Positions 1 to 14,700 of a stretch of 64,000 nt of DNA are shown piece after piece. The DNA is from Bifiguratus adelaidae. Lineage: Eukaryota; Mucoromycota; Endogonomycetes; Endogonales. Numbering within the stretch: the stretch's first letter is position 1; every line of letters starts with the position of its first letter. Location of the stretch: positions 1 to 64,000 of the forward strand of contig MVBO01000041.1 of NCBI GenBank assembly GCA_002261195.1, written 5' to 3'. The position numbers and the translations under genes were made by a program. Below the pieces are notes generated by a model. It saw nothing but the letters and a program-made list of their open reading frames with translations. It ran no database searches and was not told where the DNA came from.

Positions 1-8
1 CTTTGTAG

Positions 9-454
9 ATTGTCTCAAGGTCTTTTTGGAGGATGATGCCACCGAAGGTAGGATTCCGTTATGTGCACATGCTAGACAGCAAGGGCTTGACTACTTATCG
101 CATTCTAGGTATCGTCCTCATTGGTGAGATTGGTGGTTCCGCCGAGGAAGAGGCCGCTGACTTTTTGAAACAATACAACCTTACACGAAAACAACCCAAG
201 CCCGTTGTTTCCTTCATTGCTGGTGTCAGTGCTCCACCTGGACGTCGCATGGGTCACGCCGGAGCCATCATTGCTGGTGGTAAAGGTGGTGCCAAGGACA
301 AGATTGCCGCTTTGGAATCTGCTGGTGTCATAGTAACCCCATCACCCGCCAAGTTGGGTTCGTTGCTCAAGGACGTAAGTGTCTCTTGTATAGTAGTCCG
401 GTTAGTAAGCTCACCATGCTTGCTTAGGAAATGCAACGACTTGGTTTGGCCTAA
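9..454 (+). CDS. Succinyl-CoA ligase (synthetase) alpha subunit, C-terminal part
   Basis: Only the 3' end of the gene lies in the window. Exons are 9-47, 109-374 and 428-454, with introns that begin GT and end AG; the frame closes with TAA at 452. The reading matches the C-terminal half of the alpha subunit: the strand [10 protein letters not shown], then the segment [10 protein letters not shown], whose His is the phosphorylated active-site residue in this family, and the C-terminus ending QRLGLA. In mitochondria the enzyme couples succinyl-CoA to succinate conversion with nucleotide triphosphate formation in the TCA cycle. The CoA-binding N-terminus lies to the left of the window. The identification is firm; nucleotide specificity (GDP or ADP) belongs to the beta subunit and cannot be told. 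Confidence 0.93.
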
Positions 455-675
455 GCTTACACGCCATGTGCATTGCCGTTATTCTCCACCCTCACTCCTC
501 TAAATCACTGCCGCTCTTACACGTTTGACCCTTTTCGTCAAGCACTTCTACAATAAAACCAAAAGGTTCCATACTCGTGTGTTTTGATATTTATAAATGT
601 GTGGCCGTATGTATAACGACGCTTCAAATGCGCCAGCAAGATTCCTAATGTACAGTGCGTGCGACTTCTGCCAAG

Positions 676-1834
676 TCATGACATGGTCTCATCATTCGAA
701 ATATGCATATTTGACAAGGCGCTTGTGGCAGTCGGTGTACCAGCCTGTTCTCGCTTCAAGGATTGTGATAATAAACCATCGCCCTGTCCGGTCCGATATT
801 GGGCCAACTGTCGTTCGAGCTCTTGAATGCGATTCTGGTATCCCCGTACCTCAGATTGAAGTGTCTTGATGTGGTTGACCGATTTGCGAAGAATCATGCC
901 CTTGTTATGCTTTGAGGCCGTACCGACCGATGAATCCAACAGCGTACTCGGTAGCAATTGCCCCAACTCTTGAATCTTATCATTGATGTTATCCCGACGA
1001 CGTCTTTCTACCGCATTATGGGATTCGCGTCGTCGACGTTGCTTTTCCATGACCGCTTGGAGACTAGCCTCATGAGTATGCATAGAGATAGAATGCAAAT
1101 ACTTACTTGGCTTGTGTCCCAAAATCGTCCTCATAACTCTCTGGAATCACTTCGCCGGCATGAAAGACGCGCGTACTGATCGAAGGCGACACCGAATACT
1201 CTGCACCACCATGCAAAAAGTTGCTGGTGGTAGCAGGCGCAGAAGACGCGAAATGATGATCATCTAATGACGATCCGGCCGCTCCAAACGACGTGGCCGC
1301 ATGAGCTTGCGACACGAAGGGGAATCGACGCATCTTGACATCAATGGGCATGGAGGGCTGAGCAGGTGACCCTTGCAAAAGGTCTGCATCGTAGGTGAAG
1401 TCGTGATGATCACCCATGGATAGAATGGAGGTGTTGGACGGTGATTCTCCAAAGGGGTCGGCCATGTGAGGGTTGAAGGGTGATTTCAAAGCGCGGCCGG
1501 CAAGTGGCATGTCGGTGGTATCGTCAAAGTCTAGAGGAGAGTTGGAAGTAGGACTGAGGATCTGGTCTGCTCCTCCGGCACCTAATTCCATGTCGGAGCC
1601 CACGTCAAACTGTGGAGAGTGTTGGCTGTCGCGCTTCATGCCTTGCTGTAACTGTTGAAAGAGGGCGCCTTGCGAAAAGTGATTCATTTGCATCAGAGGG
1701 TTGTCCATGTTCACAAAGCTGTTTTGTGGCGTCTGCGGTGTCTGATCTAGTAGGTCACCTTCGTACTTGCGCTGTGACCTTTGTACATGGTAGGCCGTTG
1801 GATGGCTCAGACCAGAACCGTTGTTATTGTTCAT
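676..1834 (-). CDS. bHLH-leucine zipper transcription factor (MITF/USF-like)
   Basis: Two exons, 1834-1107 and 1063-676, with a 43-nt intron, give 371 residues. The first 240 residues are low-complexity, rich in Asn, Ser, Asp and Pro. Residues about 243-315 hold a basic region SHNAVERRRRDNIN followed by helix-loop-helix, then a heptad-type zipper (HIKTLQSEV, RIQELERQL). The basic region has His, Glu and Arg at the positions that contact CACGTG in the USF/MITF/TFEB class, so E-box binding is expected. The start is the first true ATG (MNNNNGSG); the upstream extension begins with TTG. It is divergent from TRM13, with 140 bp between start codons. The target genes are unknown; several genes in this window carry matching E-boxes near their starts. 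Confidence 0.88.
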
Positions 1835-1974
1835 GTGAATGCAAGTGCGCAATGTCGAGAGGGTGTTGATCGATTATCTGTAGTAGCAAGAGAGCGTAGA
1901 GAAGAGGGAGCAATAGCAGTTGCAGCAAGAGAAGAGAGAGAGAGACGTCGACAGGAAAAGGGCCAATTTCATCC

Positions 1975-3072
1975 ATGGACTGCAAGTTTGCTTACTACGT
2001 GAAGCGACAACAGCGATGGAAGCGATGCTCCATGAAGGCCAGCATCACTCCAGACAATCCACCGGAGACAGCGCTTTGTCCACATCACCTCAAACATCCA
2101 GAGATTCTCGACTCATTTCAGACACCGAAAGCGAGCAAGGCTCAAAAGGATATGGATCAGCCGGACGAAGACCAACAGCATGCGCCACCAGAGCGCATCG
2201 AACTCGAACATGTACCCAAATATCTAGTTGACCGCATCCAAACCTTGTTGGACCAGGACCTTCAAGGATACCCTCCCCAACGTGAACCAGAGCCTCATCC
2301 TTCCTACACCACCCTCTTTCCACAAGCAGCCGCTCACAAACAAAAACATCTACGTCAAGAATCGGGTATGCTCCGGCTTTTATCCGAGCGTCATCTCCTT
2401 CCGACTGAACGTCACGCGGTTATCGAGTTTGGCGCCGGAAAGGCAGGATTTGCGCGCCATTATCAGTTGGTCACCGCACCGACGCCGCTCGACATCTACC
2501 TAATTGATCGACTCACTTTCCGCTCCACCAATCGCTTCGACAGGGCATTACAGGCTGGAGGCGCGACGGTAACGAGAATTGTGGGAAATATCGAGGATAT
2601 GCAGATCAATGTGCAAGGTCCCATCATGTGTTTGGCCAAACATGCCTGTGGATCAGCCACCGATGCCACATTACAATGGATGCAACGATACAAGGGCAAG
2701 ATACGCATGGCGCTTGCACCTTGTTGTCATTCGCTCTGTACCTGGGATACCTATACTGGCCAAGAAGCCTTTAAAACGTGGTTCAAGGACCCTGACGCCC
2801 TGTTTAAGTGGACCTGTCGGTTATCCTCCTGGGCAACACTCTCCGATACCTTGGCTCAAAGGCTCGTCAAACAGGTGGCGGCTCCCGAAGTTGTGCTGGA
2901 TCCAAGACGTGTGTTGGACTTGACGCAATTACAGGATCGGATTGAGCTTGGACGCCGATGTAAATACCTTATCGATTTTGGACGTGTGTTGGGCTCAGGC
3001 ATGCAGGTCGACATGATTGAGTTCACGGATCAGACGGTTGAAAATAAAGTCTTGATTGGTTGGCGCCCATAG
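1975..3072 (+). CDS. TRM13: tRNA 2'-O-methyltransferase TRM13
   Basis: A single exon of 365 residues. The N-terminus has Cys and His residues of a CCCH-type zinc motif (Cys3, Cys18, then CPHHLKH near residue 35), as in the TRM13 family. An AdoMet-binding segment EFGAGKAGFARH follows near residue 150, then LAKHACGSATD and the family-typical APCCHSLCTW. TRM13 methylates the 2'-hydroxyl of nucleotide 4 in the acceptor stem of tRNA-Gly, tRNA-Pro and tRNA-His in yeast. The protein is shorter than yeast TRM13 (about 476 residues), mainly between zinc motif and catalytic domain, but all recognised motifs are present. The start ATG is just before the first zinc cysteine. It is divergent from the bHLH gene. 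Confidence 0.9.
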   Translation: MDCKFAYYVKRQQRWKRCSMKASITPDNPPETALCPHHLKHPEILDSFQTPKASKAQKDMDQPDEDQQHAPPERIELEHVPKYLVDRIQTLLDQDLQGYPPQREPEPHPSYTTLFPQAAAHKQKHLRQESGMLRLLSERHLLPTERHAVIEFGAGKAGFARHYQLVTAPTPLDIYLIDRLTFRSTNRFDRALQAGGATVTRIVGNIEDMQINVQGPIMCLAKHACGSATDATLQWMQRYKGKIRMALAPCCHSLCTWDTYTGQEAFKTWFKDPDALFKWTCRLSSWATLSDTLAQRLVKQVAAPEVVLDPRRVLDLTQLQDRIELGRRCKYLIDFGRVLGSGMQVDMIEFTDQTVENKVLIGWRP

Positions 3073-3230
3073 CCAAATTTTGCTTTTAATGATGGCGCGA
3101 CAATGCAAATCTCATGACATGATAGTGTGATTTCCTATAAATACAATGGTCTCGTGTCCGTTCTGGACGAGAGAAGTGGATCCTTTCCCTCCCAAACCCC
3201 AGTGACGTGCTCCAAGCTTGGCTTTTTCTC

Positions 3231-4739
3231 TTAGTCCTCCTCTTCATCACGCTCGGTATTGACCCTTGCCGCACCACTCCCGCCTTCACACCCCCGATTC
3301 AGTCGATGACGCGTCAAGGCATCCTTACGACTGAACCCCTTTTGACACGATGGACAGGTAAACTTGCGTTCACCACGATGCACACTGCCCTCATGTCGAT
3401 GCAAATCGTGTTTACGCGCAAACGACTTGTCGCAGTAGTTGCAGGGATAGGGTTTGTTGCGGTGTGGATTGTGGGTCTCCACGTGGGTGTTGAGGTTAAA
3501 GAGACGCGAAAAGACTTTTGGGCAGCCGGGAACAGGACAATGATGGATCTTTTTTCTATCGCGTTTGGATTTGGACGGTTCGAAGGTGTCGGTGGACGTG
3601 GATGTGGATGGGTTGGATGAGTGAGCCTGAGGATAGGGAGCGTTTTCGTCTCCTTCGTCGTCGTCATCATCATCATCATCATCATCGCTCTCTACAGCAT
3701 CAAAACGCACATTTTTGTAGCCCTTGATGGCTCGTTTGCCCTCTTGCCGCAAGAGTCCCGTGGGCGACCCGTTCGGTTGTCGCTTGCGCGTGCCTTCTTT
3801 ATGGGTATAAACAGTCTCCTCGCTGTTGTTTTCGTTGCCGTCATGAGCTACTTCGGTAAGGGGAGCAAAGAGGGATCCTTGCACCGAAGAGCGGTTATTG
3901 CCGCCTCCAAAGATACTCTGGTCGCCTTCCGCGCCAACGAAGGGATCCCCGTCGCCTTGACTACCCTGCTGATGAGGGACGCTATCGAAATCTAGAACTG
4001 GGGTGGCTGCCATCTGCTGCGGTGTACCCTGCGGGGCGTCGAAGTCATCACCTAATCCCATGTCGTAGGGCGTACCAAAGATGGAGGCGGGTGTCATCAT
4101 GCTAAAGTTGATCAAAGGTGTAAAGAGCGGTGTTTCGCTTGGTGATTCAGAGGGAGTGATCTCCAGATACGGTGTGTAAGGTGTATAGAACATGTCACGC
4201 GGTGCTTGCATGGGTGTCAACGCGGGATCGTCAAAGTCAATGATGGGCGATGTAAAGGAGGAATAGCGGGGAGAACCTTGCGTCGACGTGTGTAAGGGTT
4301 GAAAGGCCGGTGAGGTGACCGACGCGCTGGATGTACTGGCTAGGGACACATTGAGCGAACTTTGCCTTCGTTGCGCTGACGCCGGTAAGAGCGGTTGAGC
4401 AAACACAAAGTCATCTTTTTGTTGTGCTTGAGCTCCATCTTGTTCAGCCACGGCCGACAAGGCGTCCATGATATTCATCACGTTGGCCGACAAATGTCCC
4501 TCCCCGTCAGTGTCGTCGACGTGGTTAAAGAACTGGTCATGGATAGCCATCAAGTCTTGTTCTATTCGCAATTCAGAAGTTTGCCCATGTTTTTGTGCTT
4601 GCTCCGCGGACACATCCACCGGCTTCTCTGATGTTGACGTGTCCAAGGATGACGAATCCTGTGAGGCCTGCGCAGAATCATCCGAGAGCGATGCACTGAG
4701 AAAGTTAAATATGGGATCCGCGTACATGTTGCTTGGCAT
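3231..4739 (-). CDS. C2H2 zinc-finger transcription factor with acidic tract
   Basis: Single exon, 502 residues from ATG 4739 (the longer reading to 4751 starts at TTG). The N-terminal 340 residues are Ser/Thr/Pro/Asp-rich and probably act as activation or regulatory sequence. A run of about ten Asp and Glu residues lies near residue 355, encoded by a trinucleotide repeat. Three fingers lie near the C-terminus: CPVPGC with H-x3-H, CNYC with H-x4-H, and CPSC with H-x4-C. The linker between the first two is atypical (NPHRNKPYPC). Finger order and the SFARKHDLHRH segment recall fungal Crz1/Azf1-type regulators, but I cannot assign orthology. A splice acceptor upstream of the ATG leaves a 5' exon possible. 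Confidence 0.8.
   Translation of the reverse strand: MPSNMYADPIFNFLSASLSDDSAQASQDSSSLDTSTSEKPVDVSAEQAQKHGQTSELRIEQDLMAIHDQFFNHVDDTDGEGHLSANVMNIMDALSAVAEQDGAQAQQKDDFVFAQPLLPASAQRRQSSLNVSLASTSSASVTSPAFQPLHTSTQGSPRYSSFTSPIIDFDDPALTPMQAPRDMFYTPYTPYLEITPSESPSETPLFTPLINFSMMTPASIFGTPYDMGLGDDFDAPQGTPQQMAATPVLDFDSVPHQQGSQGDGDPFVGAEGDQSIFGGGNNRSSVQGSLFAPLTEVAHDGNENNSEETVYTHKEGTRKRQPNGSPTGLLRQEGKRAIKGYKNVRFDAVESDDDDDDDDDDEGDENAPYPQAHSSNPSTSTSTDTFEPSKSKRDRKKIHHCPVPGCPKVFSRLFNLNTHVETHNPHRNKPYPCNYCDKSFARKHDLHRHEGSVHRGERKFTCPSCQKGFSRKDALTRHRLNRGCEGGSGAARVNTERDEEED
3661..3687 (+). repeat. Trinucleotide repeat (ATC/GAT) coding for poly-Asp
   Basis: About eight copies of cat/atc on the plus strand read as GAT codons on the coding (minus) strand of the C2H2 gene, producing the poly-Asp tract. 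Such repeats often vary in copy number between strains. Confidence 0.9.
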
Positions 4740-5061
4740 GCCCCAGCCCAAAGTGCGAATAGGGCATCCACCTGTGGGTGTAGCGTGTTGTTAGCGCGTA
4801 GAGTAGCAAGGTCAAGTGTGAAAAGGATGAAAAAAGGCGCAGCCTCGTCAAATACTGACTGTGGTCTGTCAAATGAAAGTCCTTTGTCTCAGCCAATCAG
4901 GATGCGTTATTTGAATGTAGGACCAAAGTTGAGGGTTGGCATTGTTCCTGTGGGTTTGGAATCAGCCCCCCTCCGCAGAGGGATGGATGGCTATTATCAG
5001 AGTAAATGGGCATCTCCACTCTCATTCTCCTTGCAAAATATATAATGTAGTTGTCATGCTT

Positions 5062-5092
<31 letters not shown>

Positions 5093-5360
5093 ATGAGAGA
5101 ACGAAAGGTCGATTATACCACATTTAGTGTCTCTCACTTGTATGAATCATCCATGACAGTATGCATCATTTCCCATTGACCGCGCATACCATTGATTCCA
5201 TCCCTGTATCTCAATGATAACCCATTCATGCTGTATACTCCACCGTATAGCGCATGAGATAGATAGCATACATCACATAGCTAGCTTAAAGCCTACAAGC
5301 AACATTTTCCGTTCTCTCGTTTTATTTTAGGTTGGGTGTATTGTGTTTTGGTTCTGGCGG
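4740..5360. promoter_or_regulatory. Divergent promoter region, C2H2 factor and Sds3-like gene
   Basis: 621 bp between two divergent start codons. It holds a dinucleotide microsatellite, (CT)11 followed by (GT)4, at 5062-5091. No open frame or RNA gene could be supported; a splice-acceptor-like stretch just upstream of the C2H2 start could belong to a 5' leader intron. Confidence 0.55.
5062..5091. repeat. Microsatellite (CT)n(GT)n
   Basis: A run of CT dinucleotides passes directly into GT dinucleotides; seen directly. It lies about 270 bp upstream of the Sds3-like start. Confidence 0.95.
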
Positions 5361-9040
<3,680 letters not shown>

Positions 9041-9108
9041 GTCCTCTCTAAAAGCAAAGCAGTGTATTTATATCTGTACATGTAGACAATACAAGGATAG
9101 AGTCTGGC

Positions 9109-9819
9109 TTATGGTCGTTTGCGCGGTCGCCCGCGTTTCCTCGGTACAGGAGGGGCATCACTTGAACTGGGTCGGCTGGCCGATGACGCCTCGTCTCCTC
9201 CCAAAGTTCCGTAATCACGGTACTGTTCTCGTCGCTCCTCCAGATACCTGAAAATCGTCGTTAGTCTCGCGCTCGATCCGCAAGGGCTTTTGCTTGCCTT
9301 GTCATCTTTTGATCAAGTTCCTGTTGAAGGTTGGGTAGTTTACGTAATCCTTCCGCTTGCCTCATGGCGTCGACCTCATCTACACTGTCTTAGCGCGCCC
9401 CATGTACATATTTCAGTCATGGTTGGCGTACCTTTCAATGGATCAAACTGTTCGTTTCGCAGTGTGTGCAATTGCTTTTGCAAATCATCCCGCTCCTTTT
9501 CCAACGTTTGTTCAACCTCGCTAACCTAACACATCCCGTCAACCATCGTCACGAGCATAGGAGTCTTACCATGGCCAAGTCTTGCTGTATATGGTTCAGC
9601 ATAGCTAAGAGAGCCTTGCGCTCTTTATTGAGGACATGGCGTTCGGACCGAACATCGTCCAGGAGCGCTTGTTTTTTCTCCAACTGTTCAGTGCTTGCGA
9701 GGATGGAGGCCTTGTAACCTGCTAGTTCCTTTGTCTTCTGCCTGCTCGACGGGTTACAAAGGCCATGCACGTTTGACGCGTCATTACCTTAGATCTCTCA
9801 GGCTCTCTAGCGGATCCAT
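9109..9819 (-). CDS. ZC4H2-like coiled-coil protein without the zinc finger
   Basis: Five small exons (9819-9788, 9741-9570, 9516-9432, 9379-9298, 9247-9109) close to 169 residues. The reading follows the animal ZC4H2 coiled coil: LRDLRQKTKEL at the start, a long helix, then DPLKDEVDAMRQAEGLRKLP, which lines up with the family segment [20 protein letters not shown]. The C4H2 zinc finger that ends animal proteins (224 residues) is missing; instead the chain ends with an acidic/Ser stretch and a basic AT-hook-like tail, PRKRGRPRKRP. Intron 4 (9248-9297) starts with GC instead of GT. Function in fungi is unknown; the tail suggests DNA or chromatin contact. Stop TTA at 9109 is in frame, so the short end is not a missed exon by simple read-through. 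Confidence 0.72.
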
Positions 9820-9866
9820 GTGAACAGTGTCTTGTGCAGTTGCCCAAATGGGAACAATGCCTTTAT

Positions 9867-11397
9867 TCACTCTTCCACTTCAATGCGCCATCGACGTTTA
9901 CGAGAATCTATGGTCGAGTCAAGATTGGATAGACGGGAATCATTGTGGACATGTTCTTTGGAGACTAGGGTCCGCGTAAATTGGGTTAACAAGGTGAATT
10001 GGATGACTTACGTTGATCGGGAAGCCCGCGGCCAAAGTTGGCTCGGACAAGGAGGACATGGATGATGCAGGCCTATGATGCAAGGTGTCAATTGACATTC
10101 TTACAAAGATATTGGCTAGGCAAGTTCTTACCGCCGTGAGTAATATGCCCGCCGACACTATGAGAATATCGTCAATACCTAAAGATATTTTCTGGCTCTC
10201 CTTACCAATGACAAGCCAAAAGGCCCAATTATCATCGGCATCGGTCGAAACAGATTGTTTCAGGATGACGATGAGGTCTGCGAGGACAAGTAGACTAAAG
10301 GCAACATAGGCGTAGACCAGCGCATGTCGCTCGGACCGAACCTAACAATGATCAGCGAGTGCAACATAGAGTACCAGAAACATCACAAATACCCCATTCC
10401 AGGCCATAAAGAATGCCGGTACAAGTAGCGCGGTAATGACAGCGTGAAAGACCCAAAAGGCCTCGTTGTACGATTGCAGACCCCAATGATTGTATCGAGA
10501 CGTCACCGCGGCCAGGTAAAAGATCGATACACCAAACTCAAAGAAAACATTGAGTTTCAGGAGCATTAAAAAAAGCTGATACCGTTTATAAACACCTAGA
10601 ACTCGTAAGTACAAAACGCGCAACCCTGAGTCTAGGTATGTACCTTGCATCTCTAGATTCGCACCGATGCGCTTATAGATATTCCATCCAAACTGCTGCC
10701 ATAAACGGATAGCCAAGAACATGAGCACGCAAGCGAATAGACCAATGACAGCCGTTAAGCAGATTTCAATGTACTTAACTTGCCAATAGGCTGTCAATGG
10801 TGTTAAAGTGAAACCCGTAATGATGTCGTCCACACGTTGGAGCCATTTTGAAGATTCCAGGATTTGGATGACGCCGAAGCCGCCGCAAAGAAAGTTTATC
10901 ATGGAGGATGAAAAGATTTGCATCGTATTTTGACGATAAACCTGTATGTGTTGAGTAGACCAACATAAAGCGCTTGGGTACTCACAGCATCAAATGTAAA
11001 CCACATCTGAAACGCTTGAAAACACATAAACAAGATGTCTTCGTAAATCAGTCGGCTAAAGCGATCTTGCGCTGGTGCGGTCGCTTCAGGGGCAGTGACG
11101 GGTGAGGGACCGATCCATGATATGGAAGCGTTGGTTGTACTGTTGGCAAAAGCGTGCGCTATGTTTTTCAATTCTGCATACTGCTCTTGATTGTAATTCA
11201 GAATCAAAGACTCTAGGATAATCACTGCACCGGTCTGCAAGACGATGATGGACACATAGATGCGAGTCCAAAACGTTTCATTCACGCGGTTGAGCTACAA
11301 GGTCGAAGTGAGGACGATAAGCTGCCTCTCCCACCGTACATACAAGGTTATCTGAAAAAGTGGAAGCTCGCCGACAAAACACACTAGAAACTCCCAT
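9867..11397 (-). CDS. UPF0658-type Golgi multi-pass membrane protein
   Basis: Seven exons: 11397-11344, 11294-10986, 10941-10393, 10341-10206, 10157-10132, 10072-10012 and 9964-9867; they join to 410 residues. Seven or more hydrophobic helices are visible, with a luminal loop holding two Asn-x-Thr/Ser sites after the first helix. The segments FQMWFTFDAVYRQNTMQIF and SSSMINFLCGGFGVIQI, and the cytosolic-looking tail after NFGRGLPDQ ending in RRWRIEVEE, match the fungal UPF0658 family (S. pombe C1952.10c type), which is located in the Golgi but has no known activity. The fifth exon is only 26 nt. The start ATG has a good context (ACCATGG). It is divergent from the tricalbin gene. Confidence 0.78.
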
Positions 11398-11794
11398 GGT
11401 TGAAGCAAATGATAGTGAGGGATGACAAGACGTTCATCGAGGAGCAGTAACCCTTATTCCGACATACTCGTCATTTGTTTATGTTGAAAGCGTCGAGCAA
11501 AGCCAGTCTAAACACAAAACCGCACTAAAAAGTGATTTCAGGCACGCGAAAACGAGCACACCTATAAAAGGTAATCAATGTCCCCTAGAGCTTACGGAGT
11601 ATTATCATCTCTTCCTCTGGCTACGAATATGCATAGAGCATCAATGATCGCTCCTATCCTTGCATGGCGTTACATGTCCGTTATGCAAAAACCGCTGCTC
11701 TAAGCGTGGAAGCCAATTCCCATAAATAGAAAGAGTATGGAAGCGCTTTTTGACGTCACAGAAAGACTTTGTTCTCTTGAGTTTAACCGACTCT
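11398..11794. promoter_or_regulatory. Divergent promoter, UPF0658 gene and tricalbin
   Basis: 397 bp between start codons. A TATA-like TATAAAAG lies at 11563-11570 on the plus strand, about 225 bp before the tricalbin ATG. Nothing else could be supported. Confidence 0.4.
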
Positions 11795-14700
11795 ATGGAG
11801 GGTAGAGTGCCCCCAGGAGGAAGAGACAGCACCAACAGCGTCTCGGATACTGGTATTGTGCAGTGTGATGCACCTGTGCACGTATTTGAAGAGGACGAGT
11901 CTGCAGAAAAAAAATCCGCGCAGACGGAAGCAAGACTACCGCCAACGTTCATACCCGAGACAGTCTCTCAGATATCAAAGCAAATCGATCAAACACATGC
12001 TCAAGGCACCATGGCGAGTGGAATTGTGAATGGTGCACGACCGCTAGGTCGTAGACTCTCTGGTTCTAGTCATGTTTCTGCCCAAAGCAGTCGCATATCG
12101 GCTTCCTTGGCCTCTCCAAGCGTGCCCAGCTCAGCCAGTCCAGTCGTTTCTGACTTTCCATCTACACCTACTGTACCACCTGGTACGTTTCCTGACGCCA
12201 AACTTGGATGGAATGCGTTTCAAGATCCAAATATCGACCTACGGTCACTCTTTCCTGATTCAAAGTCGCCAACAGCGCCGTCGTTTCGTTCACGATCCAT
12301 GTCTATATCATCTGGTGCGCCATCTACCAAGTCGGCAACCACTTCCTATCAAGCTTTTGACTCTGATCTATTAGCGCACTTTCTCAAAGATCAGCTTTAT
12401 GGTCAATGGTATCATAATGCAGGGATCGTGTTTGTTGTCGCTTTTGCTTCGTTTGTTCTTGGACGCTTTGGAGCTGGATTGGCTGTTGTCATCGTGTTTG
12501 CAGCAATATGCGGTAAGTTCAAGTGCGCAAGTCCAGCGTGGATGGCTAATACTTTTGTGTCAGCAACCTACTTCAACACGTCGTTGAATAGAATGCGGCG
12601 TAATTTGCGAAGTGATATCAAGCGGGAACTCATTGCGACACGACTAGATGACGACGTCGAGAGCCTTGAATGGGTGAACAACTTCATGTCTCGATTCTGG
12701 ATCATTTTTGAGCCAGTCTTGAGCGGTCTTGTCGTCGCCATTGTCGACAGTACCTTGAAGGATTTTACACCTTCTTATATTGATTCTATTCGGCTCAGTC
12801 AGTTCACGCTCGGTACGAAACCTCCGCGCATGGAATGGGTCAAGACACACCCACGCACAGAGCCTGATGTGGTAGTAAGTTACAGTAAGATGGTTAAGGC
12901 GAGGTTAAGAATTGACGACAGCTAGTGGATGGATTGGAAAGCAAACTTTCACCCTGCAGAAATGGGTGATACCGAATACGGAGGAGGAACGTCCCGTGTC
13001 AATCCCAAAATTGTCTTGTCCATTCGCGTAGGAAATGGTGTGGTTGGAGCGGGGTACCCAATTCTGGTTGAGAACATGGCATTCTCTGGTCTACTCCGTT
13101 TTCGGATTAAGTTAATGTCGCGGTCACCCTATGTACAGCATGTTGGAGTGTCATTCTTGGAGAAACCGCTCTTTGACTTTAGTCTAAAGCCGATTGGAGG
13201 CCAGACATTTGGTGTCGATGTGATGAGTCTCGTAAGTGAAACTGGAAGAGGACGGGACTTATTAGGCCTGACTCTCCATTCTGCTAGATTCCTGGACTTG
13301 CGTCTTTCATCCAATCGCAGACACATGTCATCCTGAAGCCAATGATGTACGAACCTAACGTTTTCCACCTGGATATCGACGCCTTGTTCAATGGACCGAG
13401 TGCAGCAGAATTAGGTATGGCTACCTCCAATAGTGTGGTTGTCGCTGACCGCGAATGTTCGCCTTGCAGAGGCTGCCATTGGTATCATGACCATTACGGT
13501 ACGATCCGCAACCGGTCTTCATAACATGGGCGCCGTTGGCACTTGTGATCCCTATGTTGTCATCAGTACTCAGGAGGACGGTGAATTGGCCAGGACAACG
13601 ATCAAGGAGAACAATACGGTTCCACGCTGGGAGGAGACATTTCACGTTCTTGTCCATTCGCTCAAAGACATCCTATCTTTCGAACTCGTTGATTACAATG
13701 CAAAGCGTCGACATGTACTCCTGGGCTACAGCAATGTGGACATGCGAGCTTTCCAGGAGAAACCACAGGCCTGGAATGAAACCCTTATGGTTCTTCGAGC
13801 GGGTAAGGTGATGGGAGAGTTCAACGTCGATATGCTGTACTCTCCTGTGACCGTGGCTTCAGAAATGACTGAAGCGCAAGCCATTGCATACGATGCTATA
13901 GGTACATTCCTAAATTCGCAGTCTAGCATTCGTATTGACTTTGCTACAGAAACAGGTATAATGACCGTCAGTATTTACGCGTGCAGCGACTTGGAAGGAA
14001 GGAGAAACGCCAAGAGTTTGAATCCCTATGTCAAACTGCTTGTGAACGATAAGGAAAAATTTAAAACGCACACCATCAGGCGCTCAACGAACCCGGTGTT
14101 TGATGAACATTTCGAGATGGCTGTTACCGACAAGCGCTCAGTGCAACTGACTTTTCATATCCATGAAGATCGGGACGTGACGGACGCGCGTGGGATGGGC
14201 ACCTTGAGGATAAGCTTGGTCGAATTATTGGAAGCTTTAAAGGAGAAACAAGATTGGTTCAAGTTGGAGGGCTCCGCAAAGGGCAAAATACGACTTGGTC
14301 TGATATGGAGACCTGTACAGATGGCCGGACAGTCCGCACCCTTGCGGGCCGTTTGGAGTAGGTTTCGAGATCATTGTAAGCTGCCTGCTTCTGACAGTTT
14401 TCTTTCAGCACCTCCAATTGGCGTCGTGCGATTTTCGATTGTAGGGGCAAAGGATCTTCGCAATGTAGAAGGAATTACGGGTGGCAAAAGCGATCCATAT
14501 GTTCGCATTATTGATAATGGTCAGGTTCGAGCACGAACTTCCGTCATCGACAACAACTTAAACCCAGTCTGGAATGAGTTCCTTTACGTACCTGTGCACA
14601 ATCTTGGAGATCAACTCATCATTGAGTGCCTCGACTGGAACGCTGTTCAGAAGGATCGCACATTAGGAGTCATCGGTTTCAACGCCAAGGATGTAATCAA

